Source: an uncultured Flavobacteriales bacterium
GTDB taxonomy: Bacteria > Bacteroidota > Bacteroidia > Flavobacteriales_D > CAJJDF01
DNA length: 50,248 nucleotides
Assembly (NCBI GenBank): GCA_938009745.1
Contig: CALLII010000150.1
Coordinates: 1-50,248 of the forward strand
Reading direction: 5' to 3'
Positions 34,339 to 43,606 of this stretch are shown piece after piece. The position numbers and the translations under genes are program-made. Under the pieces are notes generated by a model. It was not told the DNA's origin, did not search any database, and saw nothing but the letters and a program-made list of their open reading frames with translations. The stretch's first letter is position 1. Each line of letters begins with the position of its first letter.

Positions 34339-35076
34339 ATGAAAAAACTACTCTTACTTTTAACTCTTTTCCTATTTACTCAATTCGGGTTTTCTCAAAT
34401 TATTTCGGACAGTTCAATTTTACGAAATGTAGAAGTATATTTTTCACCTTTTCAAACAAGGCTAGGTGGATTTGAATATGACAAAACCATCACTAACAAA
34501 GAAAATTGGTTTGATGTTCAAACGGACGCAAACAGATTAATAGTTAATGACATAGAAGTAGGTTTAAATTATCTTTTCAAAATTAAAAAATTAAACTTTG
34601 GAGCTGGTATTTCTTATTACACGGATGATTTCAAGTTTTTTATAATCACTGAGCTTCATAATAAAATTTATAGAATTAATAGAAAGGGATTGTCTTTGAA
34701 TTTGTTTTATCGTCAAAGAATATTTAGTGGAACAACTTTAGATTTAGGCTTAAATACACGATTTAATGTGATTAGCTGGAGGGTTAATTTTAATGATTAC
34801 AACCAGTCTTCACAAGTTTCTTCCACCAGGAATGTATTAGTTTTTGAGGATTGGACTTTCGGAGGTTCATTTATTCAGTTTATACCAAGCATTCAGTTTA
34901 ATTCAGTTATTTATAAAAGTTTTTATGTTAAGTACGGAATACTTGCAAAATTCTGGGGTAATGAGTTTTATTCCGCTAGGGCAACTGAAAAATATGGAAA
35001 CAAAGATACTCTGCTTGATTTTAGCATGAATGAATCAAGTTTCAAAGCTACTTTTTCAATAGGTTATTCATTTTAA
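34339..35076 (+). CDS. Exported beta-rich protein, probable outer membrane barrel
   Basis: The 245-residue protein has a signal peptide (about 1-19, FTQFGFSQ cleavage region). The rest alternates hydrophobic and polar residues with many aromatic ends (FGAGISYYTDDF, LDLGLNTRFNV, FKATFSIGYSF), and it ends in a C-terminal Phe, which is the pattern of outer-membrane beta-barrel proteins. No family is recognised. The next gene, 10 bases downstream, encodes a protein with a similar layout, so these may be a diverged duplicate pair in one operon. Confidence 0.6.
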   Translation: MKKLLLLLTLFLFTQFGFSQIISDSSILRNVEVYFSPFQTRLGGFEYDKTITNKENWFDVQTDANRLIVNDIEVGLNYLFKIKKLNFGAGISYYTDDFKFFIITELHNKIYRINRKGLSLNLFYRQRIFSGTTLDLGLNTRFNVISWRVNFNDYNQSSQVSSTRNVLVFEDWTFGGSFIQFIPSIQFNSVIYKSFYVKYGILAKFWGNEFYSARATEKYGNKDTLLDFSMNESSFKATFSIGYSF

Positions 35077-35086
35077 AATTTAGACT

Positions 35087-35869
35087 ATGAAATTCTTTCA
35101 ACTATGTTTCTTGCTGATATTCTTATTTTCATTTAATGGGTATTCGCAAAAGGAAAAAAGCAACTTCGAGATTCAGGTCTATGGAATTCCTTATTACAAA
35201 TTATCAAACTATAATTACGAGAATAAAATGCAGTTTAAGTCTGATTACTTTAAGCTAGATTATTCCGAAAGAATAAACCAAGAAATGGGACTGAATTTTA
35301 AGTATAAACTTAACAAATGGAAATTTGGATTAGGTTTAACTTACAACACGTTTAACTTCGATCACACGTTTTATATGGTTGATTTTGAAAGTTATGGTTG
35401 GAATAACATCTGGTTATTAACCCATCAAGAATTAAGTATTACTACTTTGGGAGTAGGATTAATGGTAGAAAGGCAAATTGCAAAGACAATCAACATAGGG
35501 ATGAAACTTTCTGTAAATAGTAGTGTTAAAAATGAGTTATCACAACCTACAAGAACATACACTTTTGAAAATGGAGAACTTGATTTTGAAGAAAAACATA
35601 ACGAAGGGGTAAAAACATTTGTTATACCTGAGATTTATGTTTCGAAAACTATTTACAAAGGTTTGGATTTGATAATGGGGTATAAGCTAGGGTTTTTTCG
35701 AAGATATGAACTTCTTAATCCTATAATTTATAGTATTAATGTGAGTAGTAATTACGGTCGAGGAGAGACACTTTACAGTTATCAAATAGAGAATCGCCAA
35801 ACAGGCTTTTATTTTGGAGCAAGCTACACCTTTAAATTACCTAAAGTAAGAAAACCAAAACAGGACTAG
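35087..35869 (+). CDS. Exported beta-rich protein, probable outer membrane barrel (paralogue-like)
   Basis: The 260-residue protein has a signal peptide (about 1-20, ending FNGYSQ) and an aromatic-rich, amphipathic strand pattern (WKFGLGLTYNTFNF, INIGMKLSVNSS, GLDLIMGYKLGFF, TGFYFGASYTF). It ends with a basic tail KVRKPKQD after the last strand. The function is unknown. Its order of features parallels the upstream gene, though direct similarity is weak by eye. Confidence 0.6.
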   Translation: MKFFQLCFLLIFLFSFNGYSQKEKSNFEIQVYGIPYYKLSNYNYENKMQFKSDYFKLDYSERINQEMGLNFKYKLNKWKFGLGLTYNTFNFDHTFYMVDFESYGWNNIWLLTHQELSITTLGVGLMVERQIAKTINIGMKLSVNSSVKNELSQPTRTYTFENGELDFEEKHNEGVKTFVIPEIYVSKTIYKGLDLIMGYKLGFFRRYELLNPIIYSINVSSNYGRGETLYSYQIENRQTGFYFGASYTFKLPKVRKPKQD

Positions 35870-35891
35870 CATACTTATTGGTTAATTCCTC

Positions 35892-35905
35892 AATTAACGT
35901 TAATT
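35892..35905. repeat. 14-base palindrome upstream of tyrS
   Basis: AATTAACGTTAATT is a perfect palindrome located 29 bases before the tyrS ATG. It could be a dimeric regulator site or chance in AT-rich DNA. It is not followed by a T run, so it is not a terminator on either strand. Confidence 0.25.
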
Positions 35906-35933
35906 TTAACCAGCCATAAAAAACGGTTGAAAG

Positions 35934-37214
35934 ATGAACTTGATAGAAGAATTAACTTGGAGAGGGATGATACACGATATCATGCCAGGAACTGAAGAAC
36001 AATTAGCAAAAGAAATTACTTCTGGGTATGTGGGATTTGACCCAACTGCCGATTCTTTACACATAGGAAATTTAGTTCCTGTTATGCTGCTTAAATTTTT
36101 ACAATTATCAGGCAATAAGCCAATTGCATTGGTTGGTGGAGCTACCGGAATGATTGGTGATCCAAGTGGAAAATCTGCTGAGAGACAATTACTTTCTTTA
36201 GATGACATAAACCATAACCTGAATTGCCAGAAGAAACAACTAGAACAATTTCTTGATTTTGATTGTGGCGAAAACTCAGCTGAAATTGTAAATAATTACG
36301 ATTGGTTTAAGGATATAAATTTATTAGATTTTATCCGTGATACTGGAAAACACATTACTGTAAGTTACATGATGAGTAAGGATTCGGTAAAATCGAGATT
36401 AGAATCTGGAATGAGCTTTACTGAGTTTACTTACCAATTAATTCAAGGATATGATTTTTTGCATTTGTATGAAAACAAAAACTGCAAAATTCAAATGGGA
36501 GGTAGCGACCAGTGGGGAAACATTGTAACAGGAACCGAGTTAATAAGAAGAAAAGCTAGAGGAGAAGCATTTGCATTAACTGCACCTTTGATTAAAAAAG
36601 CGGACGGAACTAAATTTGGAAAATCGGAAGGTGGAAATATTTGGCTGGATGCTGAAAAAACTTCTCCGTATAAGTTTTACCAATATTGGTTAAACTCAAG
36701 TGATGAAGATGTAGAAAAATTCATTAAAATATTTACTCTTTTTGATGAAGCAACAGTAAATAAATTAATTGCTGAACACAAAGAAGCTCCTCACGAAAGA
36801 AAATTACAAAAAGTTTTAGCAGAAGATGTTACAACTAGAGTTCACTCTAGAGAAGATTATGAAAATGCGGTAAAAGCATCTGAAATTTTATTTAAAAAAG
36901 GACAAGAAGCAGTAGATGGTTTAAAATCATTGTCAGCTAATTTGATTCAAGATATTTTTGAAGGAGTACCACAAGCGAGTTTTAGCAAAGCAGATTTGGC
37001 AAATGGTATAGATATTGTATCTGCTTTGGCAGAAAAAGGAGGGTTTTTAAAATCGAACGGAGAGGCACGAAGAGAGTTAAAACAAAATTCGATAAGTGTA
37101 AACAAAGCAAAAGTAACAGATAACAAAGTACTTACAGAGGAAGACTTGATAGGAGGGAAGTACATTTTGTTGCAAAAAGGCAAGAAGAATAATTTTTTGG
37201 TAACGGTAGAATAA
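35934..37214 (+). CDS. tyrS: Tyrosine-tRNA ligase
   Basis: TyrS charges tRNA-Tyr with tyrosine for translation. The 426-residue class I synthetase has [15 protein letters not shown] with the HIGH-type motif at residue 43, tyrosine-binding [12 protein letters not shown] and GGSDQWGNI, the KMSKS-type motif KFGKSEGG (near residue 227) and a C-terminal S4-like RNA-binding domain (about 360-425) with [16 protein letters not shown]. The length is typical of the TyrRS-like bacterial form. Confidence 0.97.
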   Translation: MNLIEELTWRGMIHDIMPGTEEQLAKEITSGYVGFDPTADSLHIGNLVPVMLLKFLQLSGNKPIALVGGATGMIGDPSGKSAERQLLSLDDINHNLNCQKKQLEQFLDFDCGENSAEIVNNYDWFKDINLLDFIRDTGKHITVSYMMSKDSVKSRLESGMSFTEFTYQLIQGYDFLHLYENKNCKIQMGGSDQWGNIVTGTELIRRKARGEAFALTAPLIKKADGTKFGKSEGGNIWLDAEKTSPYKFYQYWLNSSDEDVEKFIKIFTLFDEATVNKLIAEHKEAPHERKLQKVLAEDVTTRVHSREDYENAVKASEILFKKGQEAVDGLKSLSANLIQDIFEGVPQASFSKADLANGIDIVSALAEKGGFLKSNGEARRELKQNSISVNKAKVTDNKVLTEEDLIGGKYILLQKGKKNNFLVTVE

Positions 37215-37260
37215 GAAATTTCTGACCGAAACTTTTATTATATTTAAGAAAAAGTAGGCA

Positions 37261-38709
37261 ATGTTAAAACAATATTTATCACAAAAGCTTTCGCAAAAGC
37301 TTTCGCCACAACAGATTCAGCTAATGAAACTGTTGCAGGTGCCTACGGTTGAACTGGAGCAAAGAATAAAAGACGAAATTGAAGAAAACCCAGCACTAGA
37401 AGAGGGAATTCAGAAAGAAGAGGATGATTATGAGAACGAAGATTATGCAGAGGATTTAACAGACTCTCGTGATGATTTTGATGTAAGCGATTATCTTGAT
37501 AGCGAATCACATTACTCTACAAAATCGAATAATTATGCCGATCCAGAGCAAGAAACAAACATTCCAATTTCTGGAGGAAAGACTTTTCAAGAAAGACTGA
37601 CTTCGCAAATCTCATTGAGGTTGAGAGAAGAAAGAAAACTTACGATTGCCCAAAACATTATTGGTAACCTAGATGAATCGGGTTATTTACGAAGAGAATT
37701 AATTAATATTTCAGATGATTTGGCTTTTATGTTCAACATAATGGCTGAGGAGGATGAAATTGAAGAAGTTTTATACCAAGTTCAGGATTTAGACCCAGCA
37801 GGAGTTGGAGCAAGAGATTTAAAAGAGTGTTTGCTTATACAACTCGAGAGAAAACAAATGCTGCATGAAGAAGAGCCTGGAGTACTTGCTGATGCAATTA
37901 ATTTAATTGAGCATCAATTCGAAGCATTTACAAAAAAGCATTATTCTAAAATTTTAGAAAGGTTAAGCTTTACAGAAGAAAGGCTAAAAGCAACTATTGA
38001 GGTTGTTACCAAGTTAAATCCTAAACCAGCAGGTTCTATAAAAGAGTCTTCTGTACCAGCTCAGCACATCATTCCAGACTATATTTTAACTGAAGATGAT
38101 GGTGAGCTAAACTTGACTCTAAACTCAAGAAATGCTCCACAACTTAATGTAAGCAGAACGTATCACAATATGCTGGAGACTTACGATAAGAGTAAGAAAA
38201 CAAAGCAGGATAAAGAAGCTGTGATGTTTATTAAGCAAAAGCTAGATGCAGCATCTTGGTTTATTGATGCAATAAAACAAAGGCAACACACCATGATGAG
38301 CACCATGGAAACTATATTAAAATACCAAAGAGAGTATTTTTTGAGTGGAGATGAAACAAAACTTCGCCCAATGATACTGAAAGATATTGCTGATGTGGTT
38401 GAGCTTGATATTTCTACAGTTTCTAGGGTTACAAACTCTAAATATATTCAAACTCCTTTTGGTACATTTTTATTAAAGTCTTTCTTTTCAGAATCACTTT
38501 CTACCGATTCGGGTGAAGATGTTTCTACCCGTGAGGTAAAGAAAATATTGCAGAATATTGTTGAAGACGAAAACAAGAAAAAGCCTTTGACAGATGGAGT
38601 GTTAACTGAATTATTGAAAGATAAAGGGTACAACATTGCTCGAAGAACTATTGCTAAATACCGAGAACAATTGGGGATTCCAGTAGCTCGATTAAGAAAA
38701 GAACTCTAA
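37261..38709 (+). CDS. rpoN: RNA polymerase sigma-54 factor
   Basis: Sigma-54 directs RNA polymerase to -24/-12 promoters and needs an AAA+ activator. The 482-residue protein has the Gln/Leu-rich activator-binding region I (QKLSPQQIQLMKLLQVP), an acidic region II (about 55-105), the core-binding domain (about 110-300) with DLDPAGVGARDLKECL, a helix-turn-helix region (LDISTVSRVTNSKY) and the RpoN box (ARRTIAKYRE) near the end. It is the expected partner of the activator at 5917-7086. It is 46 bases after tyrS and 5 bases before a PAP2-like gene. Confidence 0.97.
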   Translation: MLKQYLSQKLSQKLSPQQIQLMKLLQVPTVELEQRIKDEIEENPALEEGIQKEEDDYENEDYAEDLTDSRDDFDVSDYLDSESHYSTKSNNYADPEQETNIPISGGKTFQERLTSQISLRLREERKLTIAQNIIGNLDESGYLRRELINISDDLAFMFNIMAEEDEIEEVLYQVQDLDPAGVGARDLKECLLIQLERKQMLHEEEPGVLADAINLIEHQFEAFTKKHYSKILERLSFTEERLKATIEVVTKLNPKPAGSIKESSVPAQHIIPDYILTEDDGELNLTLNSRNAPQLNVSRTYHNMLETYDKSKKTKQDKEAVMFIKQKLDAASWFIDAIKQRQHTMMSTMETILKYQREYFLSGDETKLRPMILKDIADVVELDISTVSRVTNSKYIQTPFGTFLLKSFFSESLSTDSGEDVSTREVKKILQNIVEDENKKKPLTDGVLTELLKDKGYNIARRTIAKYREQLGIPVARLRKEL

Positions 38710-38714
38710 TCATT

Positions 38715-39338
38715 TTGAAGCAACTTGCCCAAGTAATTTCCTTTATACTTAACCCATTCATTATGCCTTTTTTGGGTGTAGTTTTGGTGTTAAAGTATCA
38801 TTCTTTGTTTTCGATAATCTACCGATCCGATTTCACAAATTCTCTCGTGATTCTGGCATTTTTGCTGACTATTATATTCCCTTTGCTCTCTATTTTTGTG
38901 CTCTTTAAATCGGGAATGGTTTCGGATATTAATTTATCTAAAAAAGAAGACAGAACAATACCGACAATAATCACGCTATGTTATTACATGGCTTTTTACT
39001 ACTTTATTGCTAGGATTGATGGTATAAGCTCATCTATACTTGCAGGTTACCTTGGAGGTTGTGCAGCATTGCTTATAGCAGCTTTTATAACTCCTAAGTG
39101 GAAAATAAGTTTACACTCACAAGGAATTTCTTCTTTAGCAGGATTATTTATTGGAATCACTCAAGTTTCATTCGTAAATCACCAAGGAATGATAATCGCC
39201 CTTTTAGTTTGCATGGGATTAGTTGGTACAAGCAGATTAATACTCAATAAACATACTCCAGCACAAGTTTATGCAGGAGCAGTGCTAGGATTTACAGTTC
39301 CTTATTTGTTTACCATTTTTGATTTGGCAATATATTAA
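38715..39338 (+). CDS. PAP2-like integral membrane protein
   Basis: The 207-residue protein starts with TTG, 5 bases after the rpoN stop, and has about six membrane helices. SLHSQGISSLAG (about residues 132-143) and SRLILNKHTPAQVYAG (about 178-193) follow the second and third motifs of the PAP2 phosphatase superfamily; the KKEDRTIP segment at about 75-82 may stand for the first. If active, it would dephosphorylate a lipid phosphate such as undecaprenyl diphosphate or phosphatidylglycerol phosphate, but the incomplete motifs leave this open. The stop codon overlaps that of the convergent gene. Confidence 0.65.
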   Translation: MKQLAQVISFILNPFIMPFLGVVLVLKYHSLFSIIYRSDFTNSLVILAFLLTIIFPLLSIFVLFKSGMVSDINLSKKEDRTIPTIITLCYYMAFYYFIARIDGISSSILAGYLGGCAALLIAAFITPKWKISLHSQGISSLAGLFIGITQVSFVNHQGMIIALLVCMGLVGTSRLILNKHTPAQVYAGAVLGFTVPYLFTIFDLAIY

Positions 39339-40456
39339 TCATATTCATAAAACGAAGAATAAGTTTTCTTTTTGTAAGTAGTTGTTTGCTTTGTTAGTAA
39401 ACCTTTACTATTATATTCATAAACTTGAGTAGAATTAACTTTACCGTTATACGAACTTTGTTGTTTAACCAAAACTTGCTCATTGTTATACGAGTAGGTT
39501 GTTTTACTAATCGATTTACCTTTTCTTGAATACGATTGTTCGATAAGTTTTTTGTCTCTAAACTTTTTCTCACTTCTCCATCTTTCTTTTCCTTTAGTGG
39601 TATAATCTATATTAATTTCAGAAGTATCTGTTGTTTCATACAAATGAATTTTTTTGTTTTTTTCATTATAACTTTCTGTTCTAAACACTTTTTTAGAATC
39701 ACCAACATAAGTGGTTTTATACTTTTTGGTATTACCATTATTATCAGTAAACTCTATTACTAAAATCTTGTTTCCAGCTTTGTCAAACTCAACATTTTTG
39801 CATGATTTAGATGCTTTCACCTTTTTCTCTACTTCTCCAAGTGGCTCACAATCGTACTTTCGTATTTGTTTTAATTTACCTTTTTCGTATGATTTTGTTT
39901 CAATCATTTTATTATCCTTGTAGGTATAATGCGTTACTGTGGTAGGCTCTATACTTTTCTTATAATAAAAGTGAGAAGAATCTACCAAACCGCTTTCGTT
40001 CCAGAAATACTCCAGCCTAGACACCAATTTATTTTTCCAAATTATAATCTTAGATTTTAAATATTGTTCGCCTTTAATTGTAATGTAGGTATTGTATTGA
40101 GAATTATTATTTCCCCATGTTTTCCAATGAAAAGCTTTATGGTTATTAGAAGATAATTTCGATTTAAAAAACACTTTTCGTTCAGAGAGTTTATTTATTG
40201 TAAATGAATTATCATTATCAAAACTCGTTACAGATTCCAGAACTTTATTCCCTTTTTTATCAAGGATGTAGGTTTTTTTAGTTCCTACCCTATTTTGTTT
40301 TATTAATGAATCCTGAATTGTTTCAATAGCATTATAACTATAAGTCATGTAGGCCCATGGTTCTCCTTCATTGTAATAAGGTTTAAAGTTTTCTTTTTGT
40401 GCTACTCCCGACAAGAGTATTGCCAGTAAAATTGTGGTTAGGGTTAAATTTTTCAT
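39335..40456 (-). CDS. Exported protein with YD/RHS-like beta repeats, unknown function
   Basis: The 373-residue protein has a signal peptide (about 1-19). The mature part is a series of short strands with Tyr-rich, basic repeats of roughly 15-25 residues (YSYNNEQVLVKQ, YEYNSKGLLTKQ, TTYVGDSKKVFR), resembling the YD repeats of RHS-type and MORN-like surface proteins. No catalytic domain is seen. It is the third of three exported minus-strand genes. It ends convergent with the PAP2-like gene, overlapping it by 4 bases. Confidence 0.6.
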   Translation of the reverse strand: MKNLTLTTILLAILLSGVAQKENFKPYYNEGEPWAYMTYSYNAIETIQDSLIKQNRVGTKKTYILDKKGNKVLESVTSFDNDNSFTINKLSERKVFFKSKLSSNNHKAFHWKTWGNNNSQYNTYITIKGEQYLKSKIIIWKNKLVSRLEYFWNESGLVDSSHFYYKKSIEPTTVTHYTYKDNKMIETKSYEKGKLKQIRKYDCEPLGEVEKKVKASKSCKNVEFDKAGNKILVIEFTDNNGNTKKYKTTYVGDSKKVFRTESYNEKNKKIHLYETTDTSEINIDYTTKGKERWRSEKKFRDKKLIEQSYSRKGKSISKTTYSYNNEQVLVKQQSSYNGKVNSTQVYEYNSKGLLTKQTTTYKKKTYSSFYEYD

Positions 40457-40547
40457 AAAGTTTCTTTTTATGAATAACCCTAAAAAACCGATTGGTTACA
40501 CCATTTTGGTGTTAATTTTTGAAAAAACAGGGGTTTATTTAACTTTT

Positions 40548-41291
40548 TTAAAGATTTTGGTTCTCAACAGTAATCCCTGGAGAGGATATTGTAGTTCCAT
40601 TATAAAACACATTAATGGTATTTTTTTGTCCATTTTCCATAAAGCTAAATGTGGCATAAATAGAATCAAAACCTTTGTCATTACCAATTTTGTAGGCATT
40701 ATTTACATAATTGTATAAAGTTTTGGTGGCCTCCATTGCAGTTTTATTAGGATTGTTAGTCACATGCACTTTTTTCATTTCGTCATATGATTTGTTTATT
40801 AAATTTTTGATAAACAATTTTCGAGCTTTTTTGTTGATGTCATCCTTGTACCAACCTTCCCAAAACCATTCATTGCTCTTTTCTTTCATGTTTTTAGGGA
40901 TGTAAAGCAAAGTATCAGGCAAAGGCAATTCTATCAATAGAGTTCTACTAACCACCTTCCCATCTTTCATGGAGTCAATTTTTTCGGATCTAATAATGTC
41001 ACTTGGTCTGTAACCTAGCTCAGTAATAAACGACAGTGTTATCTGTTTGTTTTCGTTTCCTAATCCCAGGTAATTACCATCTACCTTTAGGTTTCCTGTT
41101 TGGCGAACAATAATATTATCTCTTATTGAAATTTTATTCCCCGAAATTAATCTACCCATATCAACAGTAGATTTTTGCACTTCAATTGTACTTCCACCTC
41201 CACCCATCCAATTGCATGTTTTTATATTCAAAACAATAAGTAATAGGATAACAAGCGAAGCAAATAATAATATTCTTCTGGTAAGTTTCAT
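40548..41291 (-). CDS. Membrane-anchored protein of unknown function
   Basis: The 247-residue protein has an N-terminal transmembrane helix (about residues 7-22, ILLFASLVILLLIVLN) with a basic start, then a short glycine patch and a soluble mixed alpha/beta part that should lie in the periplasm. I see no known motif; a DUF4230-like layout (membrane anchor, beta region with IELPLP, then a helical region KKARKLFIKNLI) is possible but weak. It starts 21 bases after the upstream gene and is likely cotranscribed with it. Confidence 0.5.
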   Translation of the reverse strand: MKLTRRILLFASLVILLLIVLNIKTCNWMGGGGSTIEVQKSTVDMGRLISGNKISIRDNIIVRQTGNLKVDGNYLGLGNENKQITLSFITELGYRPSDIIRSEKIDSMKDGKVVSRTLLIELPLPDTLLYIPKNMKEKSNEWFWEGWYKDDINKKARKLFIKNLINKSYDEMKKVHVTNNPNKTAMEATKTLYNYVNNAYKIGNDKGFDSIYATFSFMENGQKNTINVFYNGTTISSPGITVENQNL

Positions 41292-41312
41292 TTTGTTGGA
41301 TTAAGACTTTAA

Positions 41313-42872
41313 TTAAAATTGAAAAGACACTATTTTTTCATCCCCATTTTTTGATTTCATAATTCCAATAAGTGAGTTTTCGTTTATTTGATTTGAAAAT
41401 GAAGTGATTAAAAAGCCAGTATAAGTACTATATGATGCCAAAACATCTCTGCTCATGTAGCCACTTTCGTTTATGAAATAAACCGATAGAGCAAATTCAT
41501 TTTTGTTTCGAGTCATGTTTTGTGTTCTTTCATTATCAGGCATGTGGTTATCAATGTTATCATTAAACACAAAGTACAGTCCTTTATTTGATTGCACGAC
41601 ATTATAGGAGATTAACCACTCTGAGCCAGTGTTTTTTTGGGATTTAGGAATTTTTTTCTCCCAAAGCACATCTCCGTTTTTATCCATGGCAATAACAAGT
41701 ATATCTAAAAAAGCAAATTCATCCCCTTTAGCTCTTTTGTTATTAGCGTATTTAACTGTATTACCATCAATTCTTTGGTGCTCAGCAATTAGTATAGCTC
41801 CACCGTTTATTCCTTTTAGTAAATCAGTTATTACAAAGTATTTATCAATTCCAAGCTTTTGTTTTTTCTCAGCTTTTTTATACGTTTTTTTCTGGATAAT
41901 TTCACTTTCATCATGTAAGAGTAAAGCAATAGGAATTTGCGTATTTGTTTTTACTATGGGCGATAAATCTGTTGGACTATAAGTATTATAAAAAGTTCCT
42001 TTTCTATTGCCGTTAAATTCATTTCCATCATAAATACCTACAAGAGCAATGTTTCCGTTATCCAATATAGTAAGCTTCATGTCCATGTATGGACTTTCCT
42101 TTTTTTCAATAATCTTATGAACGAGCTTAGATTCTCGTTTATTAGAAACCAAAACCAAACTCCTTTCAATATTTTTAGATTCACTTTCAATTAATAAAAC
42201 AACCTCTTCTTTTTGTGAATAAACTCCATCTCTTATTCTTAAATCCTCAGAAGAGGATAAAGGAATGTTTTTCTGCCATTTAGAAGTTAAATCAGAATCA
42301 AAACAACCAACACTTAGCTGATACGAATTGCTTAAGTTGTTCTTTCTGTGCAAGCTGTAAACTACAATTCCGTTAGGAGTTAATAGTGTTTTTAGCTGAG
42401 TATCTTTATTATTTTGGTGCTTGTTCTGAGTTGATAATTCTAGTTTTTCAGGGTTTATTTTTAATGTAGACAAGTCAATTTTTCTTGCGTAAAAAGTAAT
42501 CTTTCTTGAGTCTCCGCTATTTTGAGAAAATAATAAATAACTGGTTTCTCCTATTTTTTTGGTACCAACAAATGTTTCTCCAAATTGATTGTTGTAAAGA
42601 GTAGATTCTTTTATCAAATTAAGTTCATCACCAAATTTTGCGATTTTTATTACTTCACTTGTTCCTCTTCCTTCTGTCCAAACAGAAAAAATAAAATCAT
42701 TGTGAGTTATTGCTTTTTCGAAATTCCTAGGCGAATTAATTTCTTGAAAAGTATAATTTTTTTGTTTTGTTTCAATCTTTCCCTGAGAAAACAAGTTGAA
42801 TGTAAAAGTCAACAATAGGATAAATAAAAGCCCATTCGAAATTGGGTTTTGAAGAATAGAAGTTGTTTTCAT
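41313..42872 (-). CDS. Exported protein, possibly beta-propeller, unknown function
   Basis: The 519-residue protein has a long N-region and signal peptide (about 1-29, ending TFNLFSQ). The mature protein is a succession of beta strands with short turns (IFSVWTEG, YLLFSQNS, VVYSLHRKN, VLLIESES, IALVGIYDG, LLLHDESE, GLYFVFND), which is compatible with a propeller-like fold, but no repeat signature is clear. Its enzymatic role is unknown. It is first in the minus-strand run 41313, 40548, 39335. Confidence 0.5.
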   Translation of the reverse strand: MKTTSILQNPISNGLLFILLLTFTFNLFSQGKIETKQKNYTFQEINSPRNFEKAITHNDFIFSVWTEGRGTSEVIKIAKFGDELNLIKESTLYNNQFGETFVGTKKIGETSYLLFSQNSGDSRKITFYARKIDLSTLKINPEKLELSTQNKHQNNKDTQLKTLLTPNGIVVYSLHRKNNLSNSYQLSVGCFDSDLTSKWQKNIPLSSSEDLRIRDGVYSQKEEVVLLIESESKNIERSLVLVSNKRESKLVHKIIEKKESPYMDMKLTILDNGNIALVGIYDGNEFNGNRKGTFYNTYSPTDLSPIVKTNTQIPIALLLHDESEIIQKKTYKKAEKKQKLGIDKYFVITDLLKGINGGAILIAEHQRIDGNTVKYANNKRAKGDEFAFLDILVIAMDKNGDVLWEKKIPKSQKNTGSEWLISYNVVQSNKGLYFVFNDNIDNHMPDNERTQNMTRNKNEFALSVYFINESGYMSRDVLASYSTYTGFLITSFSNQINENSLIGIMKSKNGDEKIVSFQF

Positions 42873-42951
42873 TAAAGTCTTATTTCAATTACTTAATAGT
42901 AAAGATACTTGATTTAATGGCATCTTTTTAAAAAGGAAAGTTAAACAAATG

Positions 42952-42986
42952 AAAAACCCCCTTTCTCCAATCGAGAAAGGGGGTTT
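42952..42986 (-). terminator. Rho-independent terminator downstream of ssb
   Basis: On the minus strand a perfect 14-bp stem (AAACCCCCTTTCTC and GAGAAAGGGGGTTT, 5-base loop) ends in a T run (TTTTTC) and lies about 21 bases after the ssb stop. No T run follows on the plus strand, so it serves the minus-strand ssb transcript. Confidence 0.9.
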
Positions 42987-43007
42987 GAATTCATAAATCA
43001 CCTTCTG

Positions 43008-43391
43008 TTAGAAAGGCAAATCATCTTCTTTTTTCTTACTTGTTTTAGAATCGTTAGGCTTACCTCCCATCATTAATAATTCGTTCACGAGTACCTCAGT
43101 AGTATATCTTTTATTCCCTTCTTTGTCATCCCAAGTTCGTGTAGTAAGCTTTCCTTCAATTGCTATTTCATTTCCTTTTTTTACGTATTTTTCAATTATT
43201 TCAGCAGTTTTTCCCCAGGCAACTAAGTTGTGCCATTCGGTATTTTCTATTAGTTCGCCTTTAGCATTTTTATATTTATCGTTTGTAGCAAGGCTAAAGT
43301 TAGCAACTGTTTTACCAGAGGTTAAGTGTTTTACATCTGGGTTTTGACCTAATCTTCCAATTAATTGTACTTTGTTTCTTAAATTATTCAT
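43008..43391 (-). CDS. ssb: Single-stranded DNA-binding protein
   Basis: SSB coats single-stranded DNA in replication and repair. The 127-residue protein starts MNNLRNKVQLIGRLGQNPD and carries the OB-fold motifs KTVANFSLATND and TEWHNLVAWGKTAEII with GNEIAIEGKLTTR. It ends in the conserved acidic tip DDLPF that recruits partner proteins. ATG 43391 was chosen because it yields the standard N-terminus; the frame upstream only adds eight unlikely residues. A strong terminator follows. Upstream lies a divergent region with phased repeats. Confidence 0.96.
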   Translation of the reverse strand: MNNLRNKVQLIGRLGQNPDVKHLTSGKTVANFSLATNDKYKNAKGELIENTEWHNLVAWGKTAEIIEKYVKKGNEIAIEGKLTTRTWDDKEGNKRYTTEVLVNELLMMGGKPNDSKTSKKKEDDLPF

Positions 43392-43500
43392 AATGTATTG
43401 TGTTTTCTTCCGCACTTAAGCAGGTTCGTTTTAGTTGTCGTCAAACCGAGTTGTTTGTTTCGACAGTGCAAATATGCGACAGTATCAAAAGTTTATTCGG

Positions 43501-43560
43501 TTGGTAACCGCTTGTTTTCGTTTACTTTCGCTTGTAAATGTTTGTAGTCGTTTGTAATTG
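43501..43560. repeat. 10-bp phased degenerate repeats in the ssb / MepA-like intergenic region
   Basis: Six consecutive 10-base units share the pattern YTTGTANTCG: TTGGTAACCG, CTTGTTTTCG, TTTACTTTCG, CTTGTAAATG, TTTGTAGTCG and TTTGTAATTG. A 10-base period places the units on one face of the helix, suiting cooperative protein binding or DNA bending. The last unit holds the -33 TTTG of the promoter for the gene at 43607. Confidence 0.55.
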
Positions 43561-43580
43561 AATATATAGTTGTATATTTG
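43551..43580 (+). promoter_or_regulatory. Bacteroidota-type promoter for the MepA-like gene
   Basis: TTTG at 43551-43554 and TATATTTG (TAnnTTTG) at 43573-43580 are separated by 18 bases, within the normal spacing. The start codon follows 26 bases later. The -33 box is the last unit of the phased repeats, so a protein bound there would affect this promoter. Confidence 0.65.
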
Positions 43581-43606
43581 ATAGTTACAAATTCAATAAA
43601 TTTTGA

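Noticed and set aside
35870-35933. T-box or other riboswitch upstream of tyrS
   Set aside because: The 64-base spacer is too short and holds no T-box sequence; only a short palindrome is seen.
40480-40530. Terminator between the minus-strand genes 40548 and 39335
   Set aside because: ACACCA and TGGTGT pair in a 6-bp stem, but the T run is distant and the stem is weak, so I do not call it.
43501-43560. CRISPR array
   Set aside because: The 10-base units are degenerate and have no spacers; no cas genes are present.
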